Positions 27,366-37,375 of a stretch of 64,000 nucleotides of DNA are shown here, piece by piece; the stretch's first letter is position 1; the number at the start of each line of letters is the position of its first letter. Below the pieces are notes generated by a model. The model was not told the DNA's origin. It searched no databases and saw nothing but the letters and a program-made list of their open reading frames with translations. Source of the stretch: Kitasatospora sp. GAS204B (GTDB lineage: Bacteria > Actinomycetota > Actinomycetes > Streptomycetales > Streptomycetaceae); contig NZ_JARZAG010000010.1 of assembly GCF_029892155.1 (NCBI RefSeq), forward strand, positions 1-64,000, given 5' to 3'. A program made the position numbers and the translations under genes.

Positions 27366-29635
27366 CGGACCTCCTGAAGTTTCGGGGCGCGGGCCGCCCG
27401 CCAGACCACGTCCGGGGTGAGCGGCATCTGCAACAGGTCGGGGTCGGCGATCCGCAGCGCGTCGGCCACCGCGTTGACGATCGCGGCCGGCGTGCCGATG
27501 CACCCCGACTCGCCCGCGCCCTTCGCGCCCAGCGGCGTGCTCGGGCTCGGCGTGCAGGTGTCCTTCACCTCGATGGGCGGGACCTCGGTGAACGTCGGCA
27601 GCAGGTAGTCCAGCAGGCCCGAGGCCAGCATCGGCACGCCGTCCTCGTCGTACGTCATCCCCTCGTACAGCGCCTGGCCGATGCCCTGCACGGCCGACCC
27701 GAAGGCCTGCCCGCGCACGAGCACGGGGTTGAGCACCACGCCGCAGTCGTCCACGGTCACCACCCGCAGCAGCCGCACCGTGCCCAACTCCGGATCGACC
27801 TCGGCCACCACCGCGTGGGAGCCGAACGGAAAGGCCATCCCCGACTCGAACCGGTCGGCCACCCGCAACGGCCCGGTGACCTTCACTAGTTCCGCCACCT
27901 CGATGGCTGCCGAGCCGCTCTCGGCGGCATGCACAAGGCCGTTGGACCACGCCACCTCGTCCACCGGCAACTCCCACAGCCGCGCGGCCCGCTCCCGTGC
28001 CTCGTCGACCAGCCGCCGTGCGACGTGCTGTAGCAACGCGCCGACCACCTGGGCGGAGCGGCTGGCGAACGAACCCAGGCCCTCGGGCTGCTCGTCGGTG
28101 TCCCCCTCGACCAGCCGGACCCGCTCCTCGGCGACCCCCAGCGTCCTGGCGACCAGCGCGGCGAAGACCGTCTCGTGCCCCTGCCCGCTGGGCGCCGCAC
28201 CGCACCGAGCGGTGATCGTGCCGTCCTCGCCGACCTCGACGCTGCCGAACTCGTGCAGTCCGCCTGCCTCGCCGCCGGAGCGTTCCACGTAGCAGGACAG
28301 GCCGATGCCCAGCGGCAGGGCGGCCGGATCGGTGCGGCGCCGGGCCTGCTCGGCCCGCCACTTGTCGTACCCCAGGGTCTCCAACGCCAGGTCCAGCGCG
28401 GCGACGTAGTTCCCGCTGTCGTAGCACCGACCGGTGGGCGTCCGGTACGGGAAGCTCTCGGGTGGGATGAAGTTGCGCCGCCGCAACTCCGCCGGATCGA
28501 GCCGGAGCTGACGTGCCATCACATCCATCGCCCGCTCCAGCGCGATCGTCGCTTCCGGCCGGCCCGCACCGCGATAGGGGTACGTCATCATCGTGTTGGT
28601 CAGCACCGAGCGGACGGTCGCATGCACCTGAGGCGTGGTGTACGGGCCCGTCGCCAGCCAGGCGGTCTGCATCGGCAGCCCCGCCCCGAGGTGCGGATAG
28701 GCGCCCACGTCGGCGTCGATCTTCAACTCGTAGCCGAGCAACCGCCCTTCGGCGTCGGCCGCGAGCCGCACCCGCTGGTCCTGGCCCCGTCCCCGGGTCG
28801 CGACCAGCATGGATTCCAGCCGGTCCTCGATCCACCGCACGGGGCGACCCAGCTTCACCGCCAGGAACGCGACCACGACGAACTCCGGGAACGCCGCGCT
28901 CTTCGACCCGAACGCCCCGCCGGTGTCCGGCACCACCACGCGCACCCGGTCCTCCGACCACCCCAGCAGCGCCGCCAGTTCACGACGCAGCCGATGCGGC
29001 ATCTGGTGCCCCGACCACACCGTCAGCCGGTCCCCCTCGGGCACGGCGAGGATCGTGCGGCACTCCATCGGTGTGGGCATGAGCAGTTGCTGGCGGTACC
29101 GGCCCTCCACCACGGCCGCCGCCTCGCGCCACACCGACTCCTCGACCGGCTTCCCGGCCTCGCCTTGGAACGCGATGTTGCTCAACCCGTCGAACAGCCG
29201 CACCGAATCGTCCACCGCGGCGGACGGCTTCACCATCGCGGGCAGCGGATCGACCTGGCAGGAGACCTCGGCCGCCCCGTCCTCGGCCCGGTAGCGGTCC
29301 TCCCCCAGCACCACCGCCAGCGCCTCGCCCGCGTACCGCACCCGGTCCTTCACCAGCGCCGGCCACTCCCGACCGGCCACGGCCTCCTCCGTGGAGAGCC
29401 TGGCGAGCAACGTGTACGGAACCGCGGGCAGTTCCGCCAGGTCCGCGGCGGACCAGGCCCCCACCACACCGGGCACCGCACGCGCGGCGGCGCAGTCCAC
29501 CTCACGTAAAGTGCCGTGGCCCACCCTGCTTCTGACGAACACCGCGTCCAGACAACCCGGCACCGCGATATCGGCGACGAAGCGGCCCCGCCCGGTGAGC
29601 AGCCGCCTGTCCTCGCGCCTGGTCCATTGCTCCAC
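27362..29635 (-). CDS. Molybdopterin-binding large subunit (xanthine dehydrogenase/CoxL form II-like)
   Basis: 757 aa from GTG 29635 (EQWTRREDRRLLTGRGRFVAD). Typical motifs of the family include PDTGGAFGSKSAAFPE, PYRGAGRPEATIALERAMD and GAKGAGESGCIGTP. The PYRGAGR sequence is of the form II type, not the AYxCSFR active-site loop of true CO dehydrogenases, so an organic substrate is more likely than CO. It is first of a three-subunit plus amidohydrolase operon. No cofactor maturation genes are in view. Confidence 0.93.
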   Translation of the reverse strand: MEQWTRREDRRLLTGRGRFVADIAVPGCLDAVFVRSRVGHGTLREVDCAAARAVPGVVGAWSAADLAELPAVPYTLLARLSTEEAVAGREWPALVKDRVRYAGEALAVVLGEDRYRAEDGAAEVSCQVDPLPAMVKPSAAVDDSVRLFDGLSNIAFQGEAGKPVEESVWREAAAVVEGRYRQQLLMPTPMECRTILAVPEGDRLTVWSGHQMPHRLRRELAALLGWSEDRVRVVVPDTGGAFGSKSAAFPEFVVVAFLAVKLGRPVRWIEDRLESMLVATRGRGQDQRVRLAADAEGRLLGYELKIDADVGAYPHLGAGLPMQTAWLATGPYTTPQVHATVRSVLTNTMMTYPYRGAGRPEATIALERAMDVMARQLRLDPAELRRRNFIPPESFPYRTPTGRCYDSGNYVAALDLALETLGYDKWRAEQARRRTDPAALPLGIGLSCYVERSGGEAGGLHEFGSVEVGEDGTITARCGAAPSGQGHETVFAALVARTLGVAEERVRLVEGDTDEQPEGLGSFASRSAQVVGALLQHVARRLVDEARERAARLWELPVDEVAWSNGLVHAAESGSAAIEVAELVKVTGPLRVADRFESGMAFPFGSHAVVAEVDPELGTVRLLRVVTVDDCGVVLNPVLVRGQAFGSAVQGIGQALYEGMTYDEDGVPMLASGLLDYLLPTFTEVPPIEVKDTCTPSPSTPLGAKGAGESGCIGTPAAIVNAVADALRIADPDLLQMPLTPDVVWRAARAPKLQEVR

Positions 29636-30956
<1,321 letters not shown>

Positions 30957-30973
30957 GCCGACACCACCTCGCG

Positions 30974-31387
30974 GTGGGCCACCACCTGCGCAAGGAGGTC
31001 GACGACACCATGACAGCGGGCGGCCTCTCCCTGGCCCGCACCAAAGTCCTGGAAGTCCTCGCCCGCCGCAACCCCCTGCAGCAGTCGGCACTGGCCGAAG
31101 CACTCGGCCACGCTCCCCGCTCCGTCACCCAATCCGTCGAGGCCCTGGAGCCCGAGGGACTCGTCGAGCGGACCACCTCCCCCGAGGACCGGCGCTCCAA
31201 GCTCGTCACCCTCACCCCCCAAGGTGCCGCCGCCCTCGCCGCCGGCACCACGGCGGGCGAGCACCTGCTGCGCCAGATCTTCGGCTCCCTGCCCGGCGCC
31301 GAACTGGCCCAGCTCGACAGACTGCTCGCCGCCGTCGCCACCGCCATGCCGACCGCAACGGGAACGCCGGAGAGCCACGGCAGCTGA
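30974..31387 (+). CDS. MarR-family regulator, possibly 5'-truncated
   Basis: 137 aa from GTG 30974, or 125 aa from ATG 31010, which follows AAGGAGGT. The winged helix is intact: LSLARTKVLEVLARRNPLQQ, then ALGHAPRSVTQSVEALEPEG and RTTSPEDRRSKLVTLTPQG. The first helix usual in MarR proteins is barely present, and the gene begins right at the SDR remnant junction, so the N-terminus may have been lost. MarR genes of this type commonly sit divergent from an SDR, which fits the remnant next door. Confidence 0.75.
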   Translation: MGHHLRKEVDDTMTAGGLSLARTKVLEVLARRNPLQQSALAEALGHAPRSVTQSVEALEPEGLVERTTSPEDRRSKLVTLTPQGAAALAAGTTAGEHLLRQIFGSLPGAELAQLDRLLAAVATAMPTATGTPESHGS

Positions 31388-31423
31388 GCCAGCCGTCCGC
31401 ACCGCGTCGGCGAGCCGTGCCGG

Positions 31424-32071
31424 TCAGCCCGTGGTGGTGGCGTAGCGGGCCAGGAACATGCGGACAGCTGCGGTGATGTAGCGGTCGATGGTGGCCGAGT
31501 CGGGCGTCGCGCCGAGTTGGAGCATGGCCTGGTCGGGGACGAGAACCATGCTGTGGGCGTAGAGGGTGACGGTGACCTGGGGATCGTCGAGGCGCAGGAG
31601 GCCGCGGTCGGCGAGGCGGCCGAAGGCGCGCAGCAGGTACTGCTGGAGGCGTTCGGGGCCGCGTTCGTTCCAGGTCTGGGCGAGGTGGGGGAAGTTGGTC
31701 GACTCGCCGATGACGAGTCGGCGCAGGGCCAGGACGTGGGGCTGGAGCATGACGGTGGCCCAGGTGGTGCCGAGGCGGGTGAGGTCGGCTTCGAGGTCGT
31801 CGGATTCGCCGAGAGCCGTCTCCTCGACCTGGTCGGCGAGGGTGCCGAGGACCTGGTCGAGGACGTCCTGGACGACGGCGCGGAAGAGTCCTTCCTTGCC
31901 GCCGAAGTGGTTGTAGAGCGTCTGGCGGGACACGCCCGCCTCGGCGAGGATCGCGTCGACGCTGGTGCCGGCGTAGCCGTGGCGCAGGAAGACGCGCATG
32001 GCGGCCTGGCGGATCGCGTCCTGCTTGGCGTTGCGCCGCCCTGCAGTGGGTGGGGTGGGGGATGCTGGCAT
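31424..32071 (-). CDS. TetR-family transcriptional regulator
   Basis: 215 aa from ATG 32071 with AGGAG seven bases upstream. The N-terminal HTH is AIRQAAMRVFLRHGYAGTSV, then EAGVSRQTLYNHFGGKEGLF. The C-terminal ligand domain is AefR-like. It is divergent from the amidohydrolase gene at 32197 with a palindrome in between, so it probably represses that gene and itself. Confidence 0.92.
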   Translation of the reverse strand: MPASPTPPTAGRRNAKQDAIRQAAMRVFLRHGYAGTSVDAILAEAGVSRQTLYNHFGGKEGLFRAVVQDVLDQVLGTLADQVEETALGESDDLEADLTRLGTTWATVMLQPHVLALRRLVIGESTNFPHLAQTWNERGPERLQQYLLRAFGRLADRGLLRLDDPQVTVTLYAHSMVLVPDQAMLQLGATPDSATIDRYITAAVRMFLARYATTTG

Positions 32072-32160
32072 CGGCGCTCCTGCTCTTGGCGTGCGGACAT
32101 CCGCCACGCAATAGATCACCCAGTCTAACAACATTCATCATGGCTGCTCAGTGCTAGCCT

Positions 32161-32178
32161 CTAGATTAGATCGTCTAG
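32161..32178. promoter_or_regulatory. Candidate TetR operator
   Basis: CTAGA (32161-32165) and TCTAG (32174-32178) form an inverted repeat in an AT-rich block between the TetR start and the divergent amidohydrolase start. Flanking copies of the same half-site (AGTCTA) are nearby. Confidence 0.45.
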
Positions 32179-32196
32179 TCTACTTTGGAGTTGGTC

Positions 32197-33813
32197 ATGG
32201 CAGTTCGAGGAGCCGACACCGTGCTGCGGGCCGCAGCAGTCCACACCCTGGTCGCCGGGCAGAAGCCGCAGCGGGCCCTCGCGATCGTCGGCGACCGCAT
32301 CGCCGCCCTGTCACCGGACCCGCACGGCCTGGACGACTGGATCACCGAGCGCACCACCGTCATCGACCAGCCCGGCGCCACCGTGCTGCCCGCCTTCGAC
32401 GACACCCACACCCACCTGATCCTGGCCGGCCACAGCGCCCACGACGTCCCCGTCCACCAGGCCCACACCATCGCCGAGTTCCTCGACCTGATCCGGCAGC
32501 GGGCCGCGACCACGCCCGAGGGCCAGTGGATCCGCACCACCACCAACTGGCAGGAACTCAACCTCGCCGAGCGCCGGATGCCCACCGCCGCCGAACTCGA
32601 CCAGGCCAGCGACCGGCACCCGATCCTGGTCAAGCGCGGCGGCCACAACGACGTCGTCAACACCCTCGCCCTGAAGCTCGCGGGCATCACCGAGGACACT
32701 CCCACGCCGCCCGGCGGCGTCATCGGCCGCGACGAACACGGACAGCTCAACGGCCGCCTGATCGACAACGCGATGAGCCTGGTCGAGCGCCTCCTCCCGC
32801 CGCCGGACCTGACCACCCGCGTCGACGGCCTGCGCCGCGCCTCCCTCGACTACGCCGCCACCGGCATCGGCACCGTCCGCGACTGCATGGTCCCGCTGCC
32901 CGACCTCGCCGTCCTGCAAGCCGCCCAGCGCGACGGCGCCCTCAACGTCCGGATGCGCGCCCTGGTCTCCGCGATCGGCATGACCGACCCCGCCCAGATC
33001 GAGGACCTCCTCGACGGCATGCAGGACTGGCGCTACACCGCCGACCCGCTGCTGCGCGTCTGGGGCGTCAAGTTCGTCCTCGACGGCGGCCTGGAAGCCG
33101 GCGCCACCGAAGAGCCCTACTGCGACCACGGCGACTTCTACGGCACCCTCACCTGGGAACCCGACGCCCTCGTGCGCTCCGTCGAGGCCGTGGTCCGGCG
33201 CGGCTGGCGGGTCGGCACCCACGCCTACGGCGACCGCGGCGTGCGCACCCTGCTCGACGCCTACCAGCAGGTCCTGGAACGCAACCCCGGCCTACCCGCC
33301 AACATGCTCGTGATGGAACACGGCGGCCTCGCCGACGACAAGCAGCGCGCCCGCGCCATCGCACTCGGCATCCCGGTCACCATCCAGCAGCCGCTGCTGC
33401 ACGACACCGCCGAGGTCGAGGACGGCTTCTGGGGACGGGAGCGGGTCGACCGCCTCTTCCCCGCCCGCGAATGGCTCGACCAGGGCGCCCTGGTGACCGG
33501 CGGCTCCGACTACCCCGTCGGCGCGTACGGGGCGATGCGCTCGGTGTGGGGCATGACGACCCGTCAGACCGTCACCGGCGTCCGCGGACCCGAGCACGCC
33601 ATCACCCGCGCCGAGGCCCTCGCCCTGCACACCGTCAACGCCGCCCGCCTCACCGGCGAGAGCCACCTGCGCGGCACCCTCACCCCCGGCCGCCTCGCCG
33701 ACCTCACCCTGTGGCCCACCGACCCCACCACCTGCCACACCGACCAGTTGCGCGACCTCGACCCGACCCACACCCTCGTCGGCGGCCGAACCGTCCACGC
33801 CCCGACGCGCTGA
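32197..33813 (+). CDS. Amidohydrolase 3 family (YtcJ-like) metal-dependent hydrolase
   Basis: 538 aa from ATG 32197, with GGAG eight bases upstream. The composite beta-domain plus TIM barrel is shown by FDDTHTHLILAG (His71, His73 metal ligands), VWGVKFVLDGGLEAG, and a late VTGGSDYPVG (Asp ligand), followed by ALALHTVNAARLTGE and TPGRLADLTLW. YtcJ-like enzymes hydrolyse exocyclic C-N or amide bonds; the substrate is unknown. It is divergent from the TetR regulator. Confidence 0.92.
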   Translation: MAVRGADTVLRAAAVHTLVAGQKPQRALAIVGDRIAALSPDPHGLDDWITERTTVIDQPGATVLPAFDDTHTHLILAGHSAHDVPVHQAHTIAEFLDLIRQRAATTPEGQWIRTTTNWQELNLAERRMPTAAELDQASDRHPILVKRGGHNDVVNTLALKLAGITEDTPTPPGGVIGRDEHGQLNGRLIDNAMSLVERLLPPPDLTTRVDGLRRASLDYAATGIGTVRDCMVPLPDLAVLQAAQRDGALNVRMRALVSAIGMTDPAQIEDLLDGMQDWRYTADPLLRVWGVKFVLDGGLEAGATEEPYCDHGDFYGTLTWEPDALVRSVEAVVRRGWRVGTHAYGDRGVRTLLDAYQQVLERNPGLPANMLVMEHGGLADDKQRARAIALGIPVTIQQPLLHDTAEVEDGFWGRERVDRLFPAREWLDQGALVTGGSDYPVGAYGAMRSVWGMTTRQTVTGVRGPEHAITRAEALALHTVNAARLTGESHLRGTLTPGRLADLTLWPTDPTTCHTDQLRDLDPTHTLVGGRTVHAPTR

Positions 33814-33818
33814 ACACC

Positions 33819-33839
33819 CGCCCGCCCGGTCGGCGGGCG
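33819..33839. terminator. Hairpin between convergent amidohydrolase and MerR genes
   Basis: An 8-bp stem (33819-33826 with 33832-33839) with a 5-base loop lies in the 45-base gap between two convergent stop codons. It probably terminates both directions. Confidence 0.55.
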
Positions 33840-33858
33840 AGCACGCGGCCCACCGAGT

Positions 33859-34245
33859 TCAGGACCCCGGGGGCGGCGTCCGCCACTGCGCCATCTGCTC
33901 CCGGAACTTCGGGCACCCGACGATGTCCTCCTCACCGCAGTGCAGGGCGTGGGTGAGGAGTTGGTGCGCGTGGTCGAGATCGACCACGCGCTGCTCGATC
34001 TCGGCGATCTTGGCCTGGATCATCGCCTGCCTGCGCGGCTGGTCCTGTTGCAGTTCGCCGATCTCGACCAGCGTCAGTCCGGCCTGCTGGCACTTGCGCA
34101 GCAGCACGATCCGTTCAGCGGCCTCCGGTGGATAGCGCCGCTGCCCGCCCTGCCGTTCGGGCACGGGCAGCAGGCCGTGGCGCTCCCAGAACCGGATCGC
34201 GGACGCGGGCACCCCGGTCGCCTCGGCGAGCCGGCCGATCGTCAT
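33859..34245 (-). CDS. MerR-family regulator
   Basis: 128 aa from ATG 34245 (a GTG at 34254 would add three residues). The MerR HTH is IGRLAEATGVPASAIRFWER, then HGLLPVPERQGGQRRYPP. A coiled-coil dimerisation helix follows (VLLRKCQQAGLTLVEIGELQ). The C-terminus holds two Cys (HCGEEDIVGCP), which could bind metal or act in redox sensing in the SoxR/MerR manner. It is divergent from the aldolase and CMD genes, with a perfect dyad between them. Confidence 0.9.
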   Translation of the reverse strand: MTIGRLAEATGVPASAIRFWERHGLLPVPERQGGQRRYPPEAAERIVLLRKCQQAGLTLVEIGELQQDQPRRQAMIQAKIAEIEQRVVDLDHAHQLLTHALHCGEEDIVGCPKFREQMAQWRTPPPGS

Positions 34246-34284
34246 CGCGCACACCCTGTTCCGCCCTCTCCTCGCCTAGCCTTG

Positions 34285-34304
34285 ACTTGAACCTTAGTTC
34301 AAGT
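34285..34304. promoter_or_regulatory. Perfect dyad, candidate MerR operator
   Basis: ACTTGAAC (34285-34292) and GTTCAAGT (34297-34304) are a perfect inverted repeat with a 4-base spacer, preceded by a -35-like TTGACT (34282-34287). The arrangement matches MerR-family promoters, in which the regulator binds between -35 and -10. It lies upstream of the aldolase gene. Confidence 0.7.
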
Positions 34305-34372
34305 TGAAGAGTGGTCGGCACGTGGACGGCGGCGAACGAGCGGCCGCTGGCAACAGACTTCGAGGTACCGGG

Positions 34373-35038
34373 ATGACAGACACACATACGGCGAACGAGC
34401 AGGCCCAGCAGCTCGTCGCAGCCGCCGGGCAACTTTTCACGGCAGGGGTGATGTCCCACTCCGGACACGCCAACCTGAGCGCCAGGCTCGACGGCGAACG
34501 CTTCCTGCTGACACCGGGGTTCGTCTGCGGCCTGCGGCCCGAGCAGCTGGCGACCGTCGGTCTCGACGGGCGGGTCCTCGCGGGAGAACTGCGGTCCGTC
34601 AGCGCCGAGATCATCGCCATGCACAGCGCCGTCTACCGCGCCCGCCCTCAGGTGGGGGCGATCATCCACACCCACTCCCCCGCCGCGACGGCCTTCGCCG
34701 TGGCGCACAGGGCGTTGCCGTGCCGCACCGAACCGATGCTGCGCTTCGGACAGGCCGAGGACGTCCCGGTGGTTCCCTGGGGACCCCGCGGGTCGGACGT
34801 ATCGGTCCGCGGCATCGCCGAGGTCCTGGAACGACGGCCCACGACGGCCGCGGTCCTGCTGGCCAACCACGGCCTGCTGGTGTTCGGCCCCGACTCGGCG
34901 GCCACCGCCCACCTCCTGGTGGCGATCGAGGAGAGCGCCGAGGCGGAGCTCGCCGCGGTGGCCATCGGCGGCGCCGTGGACTTCCCCGACGGAGCTCTGG
35001 AGGCTGTGCGGGCCTCGATCGCACGGGTCTCGTCATGA
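34373..35038 (+). CDS. Class II aldolase/adducin family protein
   Basis: 221 aa from ATG 34373. The fold is that of fuculose-phosphate aldolase. Motifs are MSHSGHANLSARL, the zinc ligands in IIHTHSPAATAFA, and NHGLLVFG. It probably cleaves or decarboxylates a small sugar-like substrate; the exact one cannot be read from sequence. It overlaps the next gene by ATGA, so the two are an operon, and both lie behind the MerR-type dyad. Confidence 0.9.
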   Translation: MTDTHTANEQAQQLVAAAGQLFTAGVMSHSGHANLSARLDGERFLLTPGFVCGLRPEQLATVGLDGRVLAGELRSVSAEIIAMHSAVYRARPQVGAIIHTHSPAATAFAVAHRALPCRTEPMLRFGQAEDVPVVPWGPRGSDVSVRGIAEVLERRPTTAAVLLANHGLLVFGPDSAATAHLLVAIEESAEAELAAVAIGGAVDFPDGALEAVRASIARVSS

Positions 35039-35421
35039 CGGACGACGCCCTCGCCCGACGTGCCGAGGCCGTACGGGACCGCTACCGCGCCACCCTCGGA
35101 GCCGTTCCCAGTGGTGTCGAGGACCGGCTGCGCCTGGCCCGGGACTTCGGGCGGCTGCCTACCGAAGAGGCCGTCGCGGCACTGCGGCACATCGTGCTGA
35201 CCGACAGTCCGCTGGGCGGGCGGGTGCAGCAACTGGTCCACTTCGGCCAACTGCTGGCCCTCGGCCGGGCACATCCCGCCCGGATCCACGCCCAGGGCGC
35301 ACTCCATGCCGGCGCCGGCATCGCCGACCTCATCGGGGTCGCCGAGACCGCGCTGATCACCGCGGGCGTGCCCGCCTACGCGCTCGGTACCGAGATCATC
35401 GCCGAACTCCTGCCGGAGTAG
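35035..35421 (+). CDS. Carboxymuconolactone decarboxylase-like protein
   Basis: 128 aa from ATG 35035, translationally coupled to the aldolase gene. It is a small all-helical protein with HIVLTDSPLGGRVQQLVHFG and HAGAGIADLIGVAETALITA, which resembles the AhpD/CMD fold. There is no CxxC, so AhpD-type peroxidase activity is unlikely. The function is probably linked to the aldolase product. The family call is tentative. Confidence 0.65.
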   Translation: MTDDALARRAEAVRDRYRATLGAVPSGVEDRLRLARDFGRLPTEEAVAALRHIVLTDSPLGGRVQQLVHFGQLLALGRAHPARIHAQGALHAGAGIADLIGVAETALITAGVPAYALGTEIIAELLPE

Positions 35422-35449
35422 CGGTAGCTGGTGCGGCAGCCGCCCCATC

Positions 35450-35487
35450 GCGCCGGGCGCCGCGAGTTTGCTCGCGGCGCCCGGCGC
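35450..35487. terminator. Bidirectional hairpin terminator
   Basis: A perfect 17-bp stem (35450-35466 with 35471-35487) and TTTG loop lies between the convergent stops of the CMD-like gene (35421) and the transglycosylase (35493). Confidence 0.8.
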
Positions 35488-35492
35488 TTCGC

Positions 35493-36911
35493 TCACCTGG
35501 CGGTCGCGGAGGGCGACGGGCTCGGGGAGCTCGTCGGCGCGGCGGCCGTGGGCGAGGGGGACTCGCAGCTCGGCGTGGGGGTGCCGGAGGGCGCCGGGGA
35601 GCCCGGGGTCGCGGACGCGGAGGGCGTCGGGGTCGGGGTCGCGGAAGGCGACGGCGAGGCGGTGGGCGAGGTCGAGGTCGACGGGCTCGGCGAAGCGGAC
35701 GCGCCGGCCGTCGGGGACGGGCAGGCGGTCGGCGTCGGGCTCGGGGTAGCCGTCGGCGAGGCGGTGGGGGTGGGCGACGGCTTCGCACTCGGCGACGGCG
35801 AGGCGGTGGCGGTCGGGGTGGGCGACGGCTTCGCGCTCGGCGACGGCGAGGCGGTGGCAGTGGCAGTGGCAGTGGCGGTGGCGCTGGGGGTGGCACTTGG
35901 GGTGGTCGTGGGCGAAGCGGTGGCGGACGGCTGCGCCGTGGGTGCGGCCGTGGCCGGCGGCGCGGTGGTGGGCACCGCGACCGGGCCGGGTACCGGGGAC
36001 GACCCGGGCGTACCGGACGACCCGGAGGCGGTCGACACGGCGGCCACCGGCCCGGGCCCGGCCGACAGGTCCGGCACGGTCGAGGCGCCCGTCCGGTAGT
36101 AGGCCATCCAACTCTTGACCGTGTTGAGGTAGTCGGTGGAGTTGTTGTAGCCGAGGACCGCCCGGTCGAGCTGGGCCGGCACCGACAGGTCACGACCGTC
36201 CGCGCAGAGGTAGCGGCCGGCAGCCATGGCCGCGTCCCAGACGTTGTTGGGGTCGGCCTTCCCGTCGCCGTTGCCGTCGGCGCCCCACTCCGCCCAGGTG
36301 GAGGGGAGGAACTGCATCGGACCGACGGCCCGAGCCCAGGAACCGCTGCCGTCGTAGGTGCCGCCGACGGCGTTCGGGATCGCGGCGAAGCCGTTGGTCC
36401 CGTCCAGCGCCGGACCGAGGATCGGCGTGTACGTCGTGCCGGCGGCGTCGACCCGGCCGCCATCGGCCTGGCCGGACTCCACCTGGCCGATGCCGGCCAG
36501 CAGTTGCCACGGCAGGTGGCAGCCGGGGTCGGTGCGCGCGAGGGATGCTTCGGCGTTGCGGTAGGCGGCGAAGACCGTGGCCGGCAGCCGGGGTCCGTCC
36601 ACGGACAGCGACATCGCAGGCGATACCGGTCCGGCGCTCGGCGTCCCGGTCGGCGTCCCGGTCGGCGTCCCGCTCGGTGCCGCGAAGGGCGATCCGGCCA
36701 CCGTGGCCGGCGGCTGCGGCAGGGGCCGGGGGCCACCGCCGTCCAGCGGCGGCTGACCGGCCGTCGTCGCCCCGCCCGCGGCGGTCGCGGGCGCACCGAA
36801 CGCCACCGGTGAAGCGAAGGTCAGGGGTGCGGACGGCGCCGCCGCGCCAGCGAGGGCGACGAACACCCCGGCTGTCTGGAACAGCATGCGTTTCCGTATC
36901 CACCCGGCCAC
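35493..36911 (-). CDS. Secreted lytic transglycosylase with long Ser/Pro/Thr tail
   Basis: 472 aa from GTG 36911, with AAGGAG upstream. The N-terminal signal peptide is basic then hydrophobic (RKRMLFQTAGVFVALAGAAA). A Pro/Gly/Thr linker leads to an SLT domain (residues ~100-270) with the catalytic Glu in GIGQVESGQADGG and the family motif RAVGPMQFLPSTWAEWG. It also carries a Dx-rich loop DGNGDGKADPNNVWD that may bind calcium. The C-terminal ~190 residues are low-complexity Ser-Pro-Thr-Ala (SPSPSAKPSPTPT repeats), likely wall-spanning or glycosylated. It cleaves peptidoglycan glycan strands at the cell surface. Confidence 0.9.
   Translation of the reverse strand: MAGWIRKRMLFQTAGVFVALAGAAAPSAPLTFASPVAFGAPATAAGGATTAGQPPLDGGGPRPLPQPPATVAGSPFAAPSGTPTGTPTGTPSAGPVSPAMSLSVDGPRLPATVFAAYRNAEASLARTDPGCHLPWQLLAGIGQVESGQADGGRVDAAGTTYTPILGPALDGTNGFAAIPNAVGGTYDGSGSWARAVGPMQFLPSTWAEWGADGNGDGKADPNNVWDAAMAAGRYLCADGRDLSVPAQLDRAVLGYNNSTDYLNTVKSWMAYYRTGASTVPDLSAGPGPVAAVSTASGSSGTPGSSPVPGPVAVPTTAPPATAAPTAQPSATASPTTTPSATPSATATATATATASPSPSAKPSPTPTATASPSPSAKPSPTPTASPTATPSPTPTACPSPTAGASASPSPSTSTSPTASPSPSATPTPTPSASATPGSPAPSGTPTPSCESPSPTAAAPTSSPSPSPSATAR
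35510..35935 (-). repeat. Low-complexity tandem repeats coding the Ser/Pro/Thr tail
   Basis: Imperfect in-frame repeats encode the SPTP-type tail of the transglycosylase. The clearest is a near-perfect duplication of the block around 35765-35860. A run of six-base units (gtggca-type) lies near 35865-35885. It is coding repeat DNA, not a CRISPR array. Confidence 0.75.
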
Positions 36912-37375
36912 GTGAACTCCTTCCGACGGTGCTGCGGTCAGTCATTGGACGAACCGACCGCCCATCAGGTTCCACTCGGGTCCCACAGTTCGGTCTCGAC
37001 CGTCGACAGCCGGTCGGCCTCAGCATCAGACCATGCCGAGGTGACGCGGGTTCACGGGGGGCCCGAGGAAAGGCCCATGCCGGGCGGCTCGGCTCGCTGG
37101 ACGGTCTCGGTGAGACAGTCGCCGGTACCGGAGCTGGTCAGCCGGCGGGCGGCGCAGGTCCGGGTCGGGCCGGCCGTCCGAGACACCCGTCCCCGCTGTG
37201 ACCCGGTGCCGGGTCGATGGGCCGCTCATCCCTCCGGGTGCACTGGGCAGGCCGTGGGCGGCCGGTGGCCGCGAGGATGGGAAGCATTGTGCTCGTCTGC
37301 CGCATCGGCGGGTCGGTGATGTCCTGGTGGGAGCCGTCACCGTCCGTGCCTGCGTCCCGCGTGAAAGGCAGAGGT
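36912..37375. other. 464-base intergenic region
   Basis: It lies between the divergent transglycosylase and Rieske genes and should hold both promoters. I saw no gene with a credible ribosome site and no clear operator. Confidence 0.35.

Noticed and set aside
27362-29635. Call as a true aerobic CO dehydrogenase
   Set aside because: The active-site loop has PYRGAGR, not the CO dehydrogenase AYxCSFR motif, and CO-specific accessory genes are absent.
35510-35935. Repeat array considered as CRISPR or a regulatory satellite
   Set aside because: The units are in frame, imperfect and encode the Ser/Pro/Thr tail of a secreted protein, with no unique spacers.
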